64,000 nt of DNA, from NCBI RefSeq assembly GCF_003024685.1, contig NZ_PYLQ01000014.1, forward strand, positions 1 through 64,000, given 5' to 3'. Below are positions 55,834-62,477 of the stretch, in pieces. Both the position numbers and the translations under genes were made by a program. The notes beneath the pieces were generated by a model. It was not told where the DNA came from, ran no database searches, and saw nothing but the letters and a program-made list of their open reading frames with translations. The DNA comes from Faecalibacillus intestinalis (lineage in GTDB: Bacteria > Bacillota_I > Bacilli_A > Erysipelotrichales > Coprobacillaceae). Numbering within the stretch: position 1 is the first letter of the stretch; each line of letters begins with the position of its first letter.

Positions 55834-56511
55834 TTATAATCCAAGTTTTGCTTTCATAGCAGCTAATTCATCTTCAACAGAAGCGTCACTACCGTTTGAT
55901 GTATACTTATCAGCAAGAGTAGAAGCAGCACTTGTATGAGTGTTTAATTCTGCTTCAGCAGTTGCAGCATCTAACATTTTTTCAGCTTTCTTTTCATAGC
56001 GTTCAAATGATTCCATAGAAGATTTTGCTTTATCTCCACCAGAAACAATTTTATTAATATGTTCTTGAGCTTTAGCAGAAGCAACTGTTGCTTTAATAGC
56101 ATCTCTTCTAGCTTCTAATGTTTCGATATCGTTTACTAATTTATCATGCATTTGACGCATTTTATCAGCATTGGCATGAGTAAGTTCTTGTGTTTTTTTG
56201 TATGAAACAAGATTGCTTTCATATTGTTGTTTTTTAGCAATCAATGTTCTTGCATCATCTTCATTACCCGCTTTTAAAGCATTTTGAGCAGCTGTTGTGT
56301 ATTTAGCAATTTCATCTTCACATTCTTGAACTTGACGATCTGCACTTTTTGCATCAGCAATAATGTTGGCTGTTTCTTTTTTTACTTCAGCTAAATCTTC
56401 TCTTAAATCTCTTAATGTTTGATCAATCATTTTTGCTGGATCTTCGCATTTGTCTAATAAAGCATTAATGTTACTTTTCATAATGTCTGTAAATCTTGTT
56501 AAAATTCCCAT
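55834..56511 (-). CDS. PspA/IM30 (ESCRT-III-like) family protein
   Basis: A 225-aa, almost entirely helical protein with the PspA start (MGILTRFTDIMKSNINALLDKCEDPAKMIDQTLRDL) and long coiled-coil hairpin (about 25-150). The C-terminal part ends EDELAAMKAKLGL, as in LiaH/PspA forms. Such proteins polymerise on damaged membranes. It begins two bases after the stop of a membrane protein gene, so the two act together, the partner perhaps serving as its membrane anchor. Confidence 0.92.
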   Translation of the reverse strand: MGILTRFTDIMKSNINALLDKCEDPAKMIDQTLRDLREDLAEVKKETANIIADAKSADRQVQECEDEIAKYTTAAQNALKAGNEDDARTLIAKKQQYESNLVSYKKTQELTHANADKMRQMHDKLVNDIETLEARRDAIKATVASAKAQEHINKIVSGGDKAKSSMESFERYEKKAEKMLDAATAEAELNTHTSAASTLADKYTSNGSDASVEDELAAMKAKLGL

Positions 56512-56513
56512 AG

Positions 56514-57479
56514 TTAATCTTTCCCTTCTTCATTTAAGTATTTGTCTCTTAATTCATCTGATTTATCAAGAGGTGTTTTTAATATTTCAACTGTTTCTTT
56601 AGCTTTTTCTTTATCTCGTTTAAATTTCATACGCAAGATATAAATAATTCCACCAATTACAATGATAATGCCAACAATAATACAAATGATTTTAATAATA
56701 TCATTAGAAGTTGTTGATTTTTCCATAATCGTATTTGCTGTTGAATTAAATGTCTTTGTAAATACCTCTACTGTAGAAAGTGAATCATCTGTCCAATAAC
56801 GATCTATGTAGTTCCAAAAAATATTAACAGCTTCACTATCCATTACCGAAGTTACCTGTTTCCCATTAACATAAGCCATATAACCTATTTCATTAGGATC
56901 TTGATCTTCATAGTAAACAAATAAGAAAGTATCTTCGTTATCAATGTTTTGTTCATACCAGTTTTGTGCATAATTATCTTTTTGACTATCACTTGTAAGT
57001 GTTTCATCATAGCTCTTTAAATAAATATAAGGTTGAATTCCTGTTTTGTTATAGAAATTCTTAAGATTTTTAGAAAGTTTTGATGTGTTTTCTACATAAC
57101 CTAGTTCATCTTTAATGCAGTTATTATCGTAAGGAATAGGATTTTCTATCTTTTCACGATTGATTGTTGATGTAACGTCACTATCATCACTAGCAATCAT
57201 AAAAAAGCTAAAAATAACAACTGCGAAAACAATTAAACAAGCGATCAAAGTTCCTAAACCACTTGAAGAACTAGTATAAACATTTCTTCTATATCCATAA
57301 TAGCCTCTTCGAGGAGGTGGTGGAGTATGATGATAATGATGCATAGAGGGACCTCTGTTAAAAGATGAGCTTCCTGTAGGACGACTTGATCTGCCAACAT
57401 GGTGTCCGCCTCCAACACGACTACTTGAATGCCCACCAGAAGAGCGATGTCCTCCACCGCTAGTTCCAGGTCTTGGCAT
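56514..57479 (-). CDS. membrane protein with Gly/Ser/His-rich N-terminus and TPM-like domain
   Basis: A 321-aa protein. The first 65 residues are low-complexity and basic (GGGHRSSGGHSSS, HHYHHTPPPPRRGYYGYRR). Helix 1 is near 74-95, then an extracytoplasmic part (about 95-255) whose LSKNLKNFYNKTGIQPYIYL and NEDTFLFVYYEDQD look like the TPM (TLP18.3/Psb32/MOLO-1) fold, then helix 2 near 263-285 and a charged tail. Paired with pspA, it suggests an envelope-stress module. GAGGTGAAAAT precedes the ATG. Confidence 0.8.
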   Translation of the reverse strand: MPRPGTSGGGHRSSGGHSSSRVGGGHHVGRSSRPTGSSSFNRGPSMHHYHHTPPPPRRGYYGYRRNVYTSSSSGLGTLIACLIVFAVVIFSFFMIASDDSDVTSTINREKIENPIPYDNNCIKDELGYVENTSKLSKNLKNFYNKTGIQPYIYLKSYDETLTSDSQKDNYAQNWYEQNIDNEDTFLFVYYEDQDPNEIGYMAYVNGKQVTSVMDSEAVNIFWNYIDRYWTDDSLSTVEVFTKTFNSTANTIMEKSTTSNDIIKIICIIVGIIIVIGGIIYILRMKFKRDKEKAKETVEILKTPLDKSDELRDKYLNEEGKD

Positions 57480-57579
57480 ATTTTCACCTCTTTTCTTAAT
57501 ATTTTATTATAGTAATTATACCTTAATTTTCTATGAAAAAATAGAGATAAGATAAAAATAAAAAAATGAATAAAAGAGA

Positions 57580-57633
57580 TTGACAGTATAGTTAGTCTAT
57601 GCTAACATATAGTTGTGGTTAGCGAAGGATAAC
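57580..57633 (+). promoter_or_regulatory. DtxR-type operator in promoter of the 26-aa peptide gene
   Basis: TTGACA (57580-57585), 17-bp spacer, TAACAT (57603-57608). GTTAG-TCTATG-CTAAC at 57591-57606 covers spacer and -10; a weaker GTTAG/TAAC pair lies at 57618-57633. The same element is repeated at the feo promoter 750 bases away. Confidence 0.78.
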
Positions 57634-57654
57634 TTACAGAAGGAGTAAAGAGCT

Positions 57655-57735
57655 ATGAAAAATAAATTCAAACGCAGCTTGATTGCTCTGGCTTTACAAA
57701 TGAGTGTCATCGTTGCTGCAATATTATTCGTTTAA
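57655..57735 (+). CDS. 26-residue membrane peptide, iron/manganese-type regulation
   Basis: A tiny gene with an excellent ribosome site (AGAAGGAGT) and its own operator-bearing promoter and terminator. The product is a basic start (MKNKFKR) followed by one hydrophobic helix of about 19 residues, with no cysteine or histidine. It could sit in the membrane as a small regulator of a transporter. No family recognised. It lies between the pspA module (divergent) and the dtxR gene (convergent), and its operator ties it to the neighbouring feo locus. Confidence 0.72.
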   Translation: MKNKFKRSLIALALQMSVIVAAILFV

Positions 57736-57738
57736 TTG

Positions 57739-57835
57739 TCTTATGATTTATTTAACTTAAATTAGCCAAATTCCTTTTTCCTATCATAAGATTATTAAGT
57801 GAAGCAAAAGTTTGGTAAGATTACTTACCTTTTTT
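57739..57835 (+). terminator. 3' region of the peptide gene with hairpin and terminator
   Basis: TCTTATGAT (57739-57747) pairs with ATCATAAGA (57783-57791) over a 35-base loop; then GGTAAG-ATTA-CTTACC (57814-57829) with six T ends the transcript. The mRNA is longer in its 3' part than in its coding part. Confidence 0.75.
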
Positions 57836-57846
57836 GTTTATATAAT

Positions 57847-57873
57847 AAAAAATAGCTCGCTGAGCTATTTTTT
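57847..57873. terminator. terminator of the dtxR-like gene (bidirectional)
   Basis: AAAAAATAGCTC and GAGCTATTTTTT around GCT. Confidence 0.88.
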
Positions 57874-58227
57874 CATATGTTCTTTAATTTTATTCATTGT
57901 TTCATCAGAAATAACATGTTCGATACGACATGCATCATTAACAGCAGTGTCATGAGATACACCGATACTTTCAAAAAATGAAGAAAGTGTATCATGACGA
58001 TCATAAATTGTTGTAGCAACTTTTAAACCTTTATCAGTTAATTCAATATATCCTTTACTATCAACAATAATATATTCATCTTTCTTTAATAAACCAATAG
58101 CACGAGAGACACTCGGTTTAGAATAATTAAGCTCATGAGCAATATCTATGGAACGAACATCCTTATTTCTTTTAGATAAAACAAGAATTGTTTCTAAATA
58201 CATTTCTCCTGATTCTTGTAAGTTCAT
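57865..58227 (-). CDS. DtxR/MntR-family metal-dependent regulator, short form
   Basis: A 120-aa regulator: winged HTH (VRSIDIAHELNYSKPSVSRAIGLLKKDEYIIVDSKGYIELTDKG, about 25-75), then the dimer/metal domain (ACRIEHVISDETMNKI; the C-R-x-E-H-V-I-S stretch holds metal ligands). The SH3 domain of long DtxR forms is missing. ATG 58227 is preferred because GAGGTG is six bases before it; GTG/ATG at 58236/58233 lie within or too near that site. It faces the feo operon across an operator cluster, so it should be the Fe(II)-responsive repressor of feo and of the small peptide gene. Confidence 0.9.
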   Translation of the reverse strand: MNLQESGEMYLETILVLSKRNKDVRSIDIAHELNYSKPSVSRAIGLLKKDEYIIVDSKGYIELTDKGLKVATTIYDRHDTLSSFFESIGVSHDTAVNDACRIEHVISDETMNKIKEHMKK

Positions 58228-58307
58228 GTGCATCACCTCTTTGCATATTATACCATATTTTTAACAAGATAAGCAATGAAATCACTTTGCTAAATCAAGA
58301 AAGAGGG

Positions 58308-58422
58308 TTGACATTGATAACGAAATGCAGTATATTCTATTTGAAGTTAGAGAAGTCTAACTATATTTTATGTCTTATAGTTAGCGAATACTAATCAAAT
58401 TAGCATAACCTAATGTGGTTAG
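58308..58422 (+). promoter_or_regulatory. feo promoter with array of DtxR-type operators
   Basis: TTGACA (58308-58313), 17-bp spacer, TATATT (58331-58336). Downstream follow GTTAG-AGAAGT-CTAAC (58346-58361), GTTAG-CGAATA-CTAAT (58380-58395), ATTAG-CATAAC-CTAAT (58399-58414) and a half-site GTTAG (58418-58422). The arms match the TTAGGTTAG-type core of DtxR sites. All lie in the leader after the start point, suggesting roadblock repression. Confidence 0.82.
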
Positions 58423-58452
58423 CGAGGACAAATTCTTGAGGAGGTAAGTAAG

Positions 58453-58662
58453 ATGCCGTTAACAATGTTAAACATAGGAGAAACCGGTGAAATCAAAAGA
58501 ATTGGTGGTAACGAAGAAACAAGAAGATTTTTAAATAATCTTGGTTTTGTTGTTGGTGCTGAAGTTGTTGTTGTTTCGGCAATCGGGGGAAATGTGATTG
58601 TTAATATCAAGGATTCTCGCGTTGCTATTAATGAAGATATGGCAAAACGTATCATGGTGTAG
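58453..58662 (+). CDS. feoA: FeoA-domain protein, first copy
   Basis: A 69-aa SH3-like FeoA protein (MLNIGETGEIKRIGGNEETRRFLNNLGFVVGAEVVVVSAIGGNVIVNIKDSRVAI). FeoA assists FeoB in ferrous iron uptake at the inner face of the membrane. AGGAGGTAAG precedes the ATG. First gene of the feo operon. Confidence 0.93.
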   Translation: MPLTMLNIGETGEIKRIGGNEETRRFLNNLGFVVGAEVVVVSAIGGNVIVNIKDSRVAINEDMAKRIMV

Positions 58663-58678
58663 AAAAGGGGGAAGTGTT

Positions 58679-58897
58679 GTGAAACTTAATGAAGTAGAAG
58701 TTGGTAGCACTGTCACTGTTAAGAAAATTGAAGGTGATGGAGCTTACAAAAGACGTATTATGGATATGGGTATCACTAAAGGGGTAGAATTATACATTAG
58801 AAAAGTTGCTCCTCTTGGAGATCCTGTTGAAATTACTGTAAGAGGTTATGAATTATCAGTTAGAAAAAACGATGCACAATGTGTTGAAGTTGAATAA
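58679..58897 (+). CDS. feoA: FeoA-domain protein, second copy
   Basis: A 72-aa FeoA protein starting at GTG 58679 after AAGGGGGAA (KLNEVEVGSTVTVKKIEGDGAYKRRIMDMGITKGVELYIRKVAPLGDPVEITVRGYELSVRKNDA). The frame is open further upstream inside the first feoA, but without a ribosome site. It is closer to classical FeoA than the first copy. Two FeoA before one FeoB is common in Clostridia and relatives. Confidence 0.92.
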   Translation: MKLNEVEVGSTVTVKKIEGDGAYKRRIMDMGITKGVELYIRKVAPLGDPVEITVRGYELSVRKNDAQCVEVE

Positions 58898-58915
58898 CGG
58901 AGGGGAAAGTTAAAA

Positions 58916-61090
58916 ATGAATATTAAATTTGCGCTTGCAGGTAACCCTAACTGTGGTAAAACAACAATGTTTAACGCATTAACAGGTGCTAATCAATATG
59001 TTGGTAACTGGCCAGGTGTTACTGTAGAAAAGAAAGAAGGAAAAGTAAAAGGAAACAAAGAAGATAATATTACTGTTGTTGACTTACCAGGTATTTACTC
59101 TTTATCTCCTTATACATTAGAAGAAGTTGTCAGCCGTGATTTTCTTTTAAATGAAGATCCAGATGTCATTATTGACTTAGTTGACGCTACTAATATTGAA
59201 AGAAACTTATATTTAACAACTCAATTGATTGAAACTGGGGTTCCAGTAGTTATTGCTTTAAATATGGCAGACTTAATTGAAAAAAGAGGTTTAAAAATTG
59301 ACACTAAACGTTTATCAATGGTATTAGGATGTCCTATTATTGAAACTTCAGCTTTAAAAGGAACAGGTTTAAAAGAATTAATTGCTGAAGCTGTTAAAGT
59401 TGCTAAACAAGGTGAACATCAATTACCTCAATCTATCTTTAGTGAAAAGATTGAAAAAGCAATTGATACTGTTGTTCCAGCATTATCTGAAACAATTACA
59501 GCTAATAAGAAAAGATGGTATGCTGTTAAAGTTTTAGAAAATGATGAAAAAGTAATGAATCATATTGTATTAAGTAGTCAAAATAAAACAACAATTGATT
59601 CTTTAAGAAAAGAATTAGAAACTGAATTAGATGATGATATGGAAAGTATTATTACTGATGGACGTTATACTTATATTCAAAAATTAATTTCAACAACTGT
59701 TGAAAAACCAAAAGAAAAATTAACAATGTCAGATAAAATTGATAAAATTGTTACTAACAGATTCTTAGGAATTCCAATTTTCTTAGCTGTTATGTTTGTT
59801 GTTTACTATATTTCAGTAACAACTATCGGTACATTTGTTACTGATTGGACAAATGATGTCTTCGTTGTTGCAATTCAAGATGCTGTATCTGGATTCTTAG
59901 GTTCAGTTGGCGCAAGTAGTTTATTAACTGCGGTTATCGTTGATGGTATTATTGGTGGTGTTGGAGCTGTTATTGGATTTGCTCCTCAAATGGCAATTCT
60001 ATTCTTATTCTTATCAATCTTAGAAGATTGTGGATACATGGTACGTATTGCTTTCGTTATGGATAGAGTATTTAGATATTTCGGTTTATCAGGAAAAAGC
60101 TTTATTCCATTATTAATTGGTTCTGGTTGTGGTATTCCTGCTATTATGGCATCAAAAACAATCGAACAAGATAATGATCGTCGTTTAACTATTATGACTG
60201 CGACATTTATTCCTTGTGGAGCTAAGTTACCTGTTATTGCTTTATTAGGTGGTGTTATGGCTGGTAAAGTTGCTGGTTGGAAAGCTGCAGGATTTATTGC
60301 TCCTGCAATGTACTTCGTAGGAATTGCTGCAGTATTAGTTGCTGCAATTATGTTAAAGAAAACAAAACCTTTCTCAGGTAAACCTGCACCATTCGTTATG
60401 GAATTACCTGAATATCATATTCCTAGTGCAAAAACTGTATTATTACATGTATGGGAAAGATTAAAAGGATTCTTAATTAAAGCTGGTACTATTTTAGTTG
60501 TTGCTTGTATCGTTATTTGGTTCTTATCTACATTTGGATTTGAAGGTGGATCATTCGGTATGGTTGAAGATACTGCTAACAGTTTAATTGCTGCTATTGG
60601 TGATTTCATCGCTCCAATCTTTGCACCTCTTGGATTTGGTAACTGGCAATCTGTTGCTTCTTCATTAACTGGATTCTCAGCTAAAGAAGCAATCGTTTCA
60701 ACAATGGGTGTATTAGCTAATGTTGCTGGAGATCCTGAAGATGCTGTAAACGTTGCTGCTGGTGTAGCTAAATGGTTCCCAACAGGAATGGCTGCTTTAT
60801 CATTCTTAATCTTTAACTTATTAGATTCACCATGTTTAGCTGCTATTTCAACTATGGCAAGTGAATTAAATGATAGAAAATGGTTCTGGTTTGCAATTGT
60901 ATTCCAAAACGTATATGCTTATTGTATCTCATTAATGGTTTATCAAATTGGTTCATTAGTATTATATGGAACATTTGGATTCTGGACTGTTGTAGCGTTC
61001 ATTGTTCTAGCCTTCATGTTATTCATGTTGTTTAGACCTGATCCTTATAAAGATCAAAAAACTTATTCATTAAGATCAGTTGAAGCATAA
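58916..61090 (+). CDS. feoB: ferrous iron transporter FeoB
   Basis: A 724-aa transporter. Cytosolic G domain: G1 GNPNCGKTT (8-16), G3 DLPGIY, G4 NMAD, G5 SALKG; then a GDI-like helical part and the membrane domain with two Gate repeats (GSGCGIPAIMASKTI; LLDSPCLAAISTM, each with a conserved Cys). Takes up Fe(II). GGAGGGGAAAG before the ATG. Co-transcribed with two FeoA genes and small accessory genes, under DtxR-type control. Confidence 0.97.
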   Translation: MNIKFALAGNPNCGKTTMFNALTGANQYVGNWPGVTVEKKEGKVKGNKEDNITVVDLPGIYSLSPYTLEEVVSRDFLLNEDPDVIIDLVDATNIERNLYLTTQLIETGVPVVIALNMADLIEKRGLKIDTKRLSMVLGCPIIETSALKGTGLKELIAEAVKVAKQGEHQLPQSIFSEKIEKAIDTVVPALSETITANKKRWYAVKVLENDEKVMNHIVLSSQNKTTIDSLRKELETELDDDMESIITDGRYTYIQKLISTTVEKPKEKLTMSDKIDKIVTNRFLGIPIFLAVMFVVYYISVTTIGTFVTDWTNDVFVVAIQDAVSGFLGSVGASSLLTAVIVDGIIGGVGAVIGFAPQMAILFLFLSILEDCGYMVRIAFVMDRVFRYFGLSGKSFIPLLIGSGCGIPAIMASKTIEQDNDRRLTIMTATFIPCGAKLPVIALLGGVMAGKVAGWKAAGFIAPAMYFVGIAAVLVAAIMLKKTKPFSGKPAPFVMELPEYHIPSAKTVLLHVWERLKGFLIKAGTILVVACIVIWFLSTFGFEGGSFGMVEDTANSLIAAIGDFIAPIFAPLGFGNWQSVASSLTGFSAKEAIVSTMGVLANVAGDPEDAVNVAAGVAKWFPTGMAALSFLIFNLLDSPCLAAISTMASELNDRKWFWFAIVFQNVYAYCISLMVYQIGSLVLYGTFGFWTVVAFIVLAFMLFMLFRPDPYKDQKTYSLRSVEA

Positions 61091-61091
61091 T

Positions 61092-61116
61092 AAAATCCGG
61101 AGTTATTCCGGATTTT
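61092..61116 (+). other. hairpin between feoB and the accessory genes
   Basis: AAAATCCGGA and TCCGGATTTT around GTTAT with a short T run; could be an attenuating terminator or mRNA-stabilising stem, since the next gene is 24 bases away on the same strand. Confidence 0.65.
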
Positions 61117-61139
61117 AATAAATTAAAGGAGGTATTATT

Positions 61140-61328
61140 ATGGCTAATGTGATTATTGTTTTATTAATTGTTGCCTATTGTGCATGGGTCATCTATACAC
61201 ATTTCTTTAGAAAGAAAGATGGACATAAGTGTAGTGGTATTTGTGCAGGGTGTAGTCAATGTTCATCTCCTTTAGATGATTATTATAGAGATCAAAAGAA
61301 AATGAAAGAGAGACATAATCATGGGTAA
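61140..61328 (+). CDS. FeoB-associated Cys-rich membrane protein
   Basis: A 62-aa protein of the FeoB_associated family: one N-terminal helix (MANVIIVLLIVAYCAWVIYT), basic RKK, and then CSGICAGCSQC, the Cys-rich signature. The tail is His-containing. It likely assists iron handling near FeoB, in the manner of FeoC or as a metal donor/acceptor. AAGGAGG before the ATG. Its end overlaps the next small gene by eight bases. Confidence 0.88.
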   Translation: MANVIIVLLIVAYCAWVIYTHFFRKKDGHKCSGICAGCSQCSSPLDDYYRDQKKMKERHNHG

Positions 61329-61434
61329 TGTAAGTGGTTCGACTTTCTATATGTTTTTAGGAGTACTTGTTATTTATTTAATAGGTGTTTCTATTTACAC
61401 ACTTGTTCAAAAAATTAAGAAGAAAAGAAAATAA
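61321..61434 (+). CDS. small single-helix membrane protein, 37 aa
   Basis: An ATG at 61321 overlaps the end of the FeoB-associated gene (ATGGGTAA). The product has a short polar start, one hydrophobic helix (about residues 9-30) and a strongly basic KKIKKKRK tail. No ribosome site of note; AAAGAGAGAC lies upstream and coupling would serve. No family recognised, but its position inside the feo accessory cluster makes it a likely real gene. Confidence 0.62.
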   Translation: MGNVSGSTFYMFLGVLVIYLIGVSIYTLVQKIKKKRK

Positions 61435-61446
61435 CAGGAGGTAATT

Positions 61447-61800
61447 ATGGCTAATGTTATTATCGTTCTTATATTAGTTGTGGTTGTTGGTATTGCTTTA
61501 AAATCAACAAGAAAGCATATGAAAGGTGAAAGTTCTTGTTGTGGTGGCGGTGGAGAAATCTATCAAGCTGTTGAAGATAAAAAATTAGACAATCCAATTA
61601 TTAAAGAAAAAGTATTTAAAATTAAAGGTATGACTTGTCAACATTGTGTGGCTAATGTAACACGTGCAATTAATGCTATTGAAGGCGTAAGTTCACAAGT
61701 GAACTTAAAAAAAGAAGAAGCACATGTTGTCTATGATCGAGATGTTGATGATCAAGTTATTATAGCTGCTGTCAAACAAGCAGGATATGATGTTATTTAG
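61447..61800 (+). CDS. membrane-anchored heavy-metal-associated (HMA) domain protein
   Basis: A 117-aa fusion: N-terminal helix starting MANVIIVL, the same eight residues as the FeoB-associated protein two genes upstream, a SSCCGGGG cysteine motif, and a C-terminal HMA domain with GMTCQHC (near 65-71), which binds Cu(I) or similar soft metals in CopZ and P-type ATPases. No copper ATPase is adjacent. The domain may serve iron or copper traffic at the membrane. AGGAGGT before the ATG. Last gene before the terminator. Confidence 0.85.
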   Translation: MANVIIVLILVVVVGIALKSTRKHMKGESSCCGGGGEIYQAVEDKKLDNPIIKEKVFKIKGMTCQHCVANVTRAINAIEGVSSQVNLKKEEAHVVYDRDVDDQVIIAAVKQAGYDVI

Positions 61801-61828
61801 GGAAGAAGAAATTCTTCTCTTTTTTTAT
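61801..61828 (+). terminator. feo operon terminator
   Basis: GAAGAAG with CTTCTC pairing around a short loop, then seven T. Confidence 0.65.
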
Positions 61829-61845
61829 AAAATGATTGATATTCA

Positions 61846-61879
61846 TGTCTATACATGGTACATTTGATATGTATAGACA
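61846..61879. repeat. 11-bp inverted repeat in the non-coding gap
   Basis: TGTCTATACAT (61846-61856) and its exact complement ATGTATAGACA (61869-61879) around 12 bases, close to TATAAT at 61883. The gap 61829-61975 has no coding frame. Another TGTCTATA occurs at about 61953. Could be an operator for an unseen transcript. Confidence 0.45.
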
Positions 61880-61975
61880 AGATATAATTGTTGCGATTAA
61901 AAGTTAAAGAAATACACATCTCATACACCAAGCACTCCAAATTCTTTAATAATGTCTATATATAATGAAGTATCT

Positions 61976-62005
61976 AAAAAGAGGATTTCAAAAATCCTCT
62001 TTTTT
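61976..62005. terminator. terminator of the PBP / DUF4240 unit (bidirectional)
   Basis: AAAAAGAGGATTT and AAATCCTCTTTTT around a 3-base loop. Confidence 0.88.
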
Positions 62006-62436
62006 TACCAATATTTGGTATTGCTTTTTGTTTGAATATTATATTTAGGTGTATGTGGATATTTTTCAATAGATTTGTTGTTTTTGATAGACCAAGCTTT
62101 TGCTGGAAGCGTTAAAAGCTGTGGACATTTTAATTCACCATCTAGTGGTTTAATGAGGGAAATGATATCATGATAATATTTATTACCATTTGTAAGAACA
62201 TAAGCTCTTTGATTTAAGAAATCTTCCTCATTAAATTGTTCTTGATTGATACTATGTTCATAGATTTCTTTACGATCTAATTCATATAGAAATTCAGACA
62301 TTAAATCATGAAAATCAAAAATATATTGATCTTTATGATTTACTAAAAAATTAATAATTGGTTCAAAAACTTCATCTGTATTTTCGTTATTCCAATCTCC
62401 TTTTTTTAATATTCCCCAAAAAGAATTTTTAAACAT
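62005..62436 (-). CDS. DUF4240-like protein
   Basis: A 143-aa (from ATG 62436) soluble acidic protein. The pattern FKNSFWGILKKG, FDFHDLMSEFLYELDRKEIYEHSI, FLNQRAYVLTNGNKYYHDII resembles DUF4240, a family with no known biochemical role, often linked to polymorphic-toxin immunity-like contexts. Several in-frame ATGs lie at 62436-62481; GGTG before 62436 favours the shortest. It follows the PBP gene by about 40 bases on the same strand. No toxin gene is adjacent. Confidence 0.65.
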   Translation of the reverse strand: MFKNSFWGILKKGDWNNENTDEVFEPIINFLVNHKDQYIFDFHDLMSEFLYELDRKEIYEHSINQEQFNEEDFLNQRAYVLTNGNKYYHDIISLIKPLDGELKCPQLLTLPAKAWSIKNNKSIEKYPHTPKYNIQTKSNTKYW

Positions 62437-62477
62437 TTTCATCACCATATCCATTCTATAGGATAATGAACAAGATA

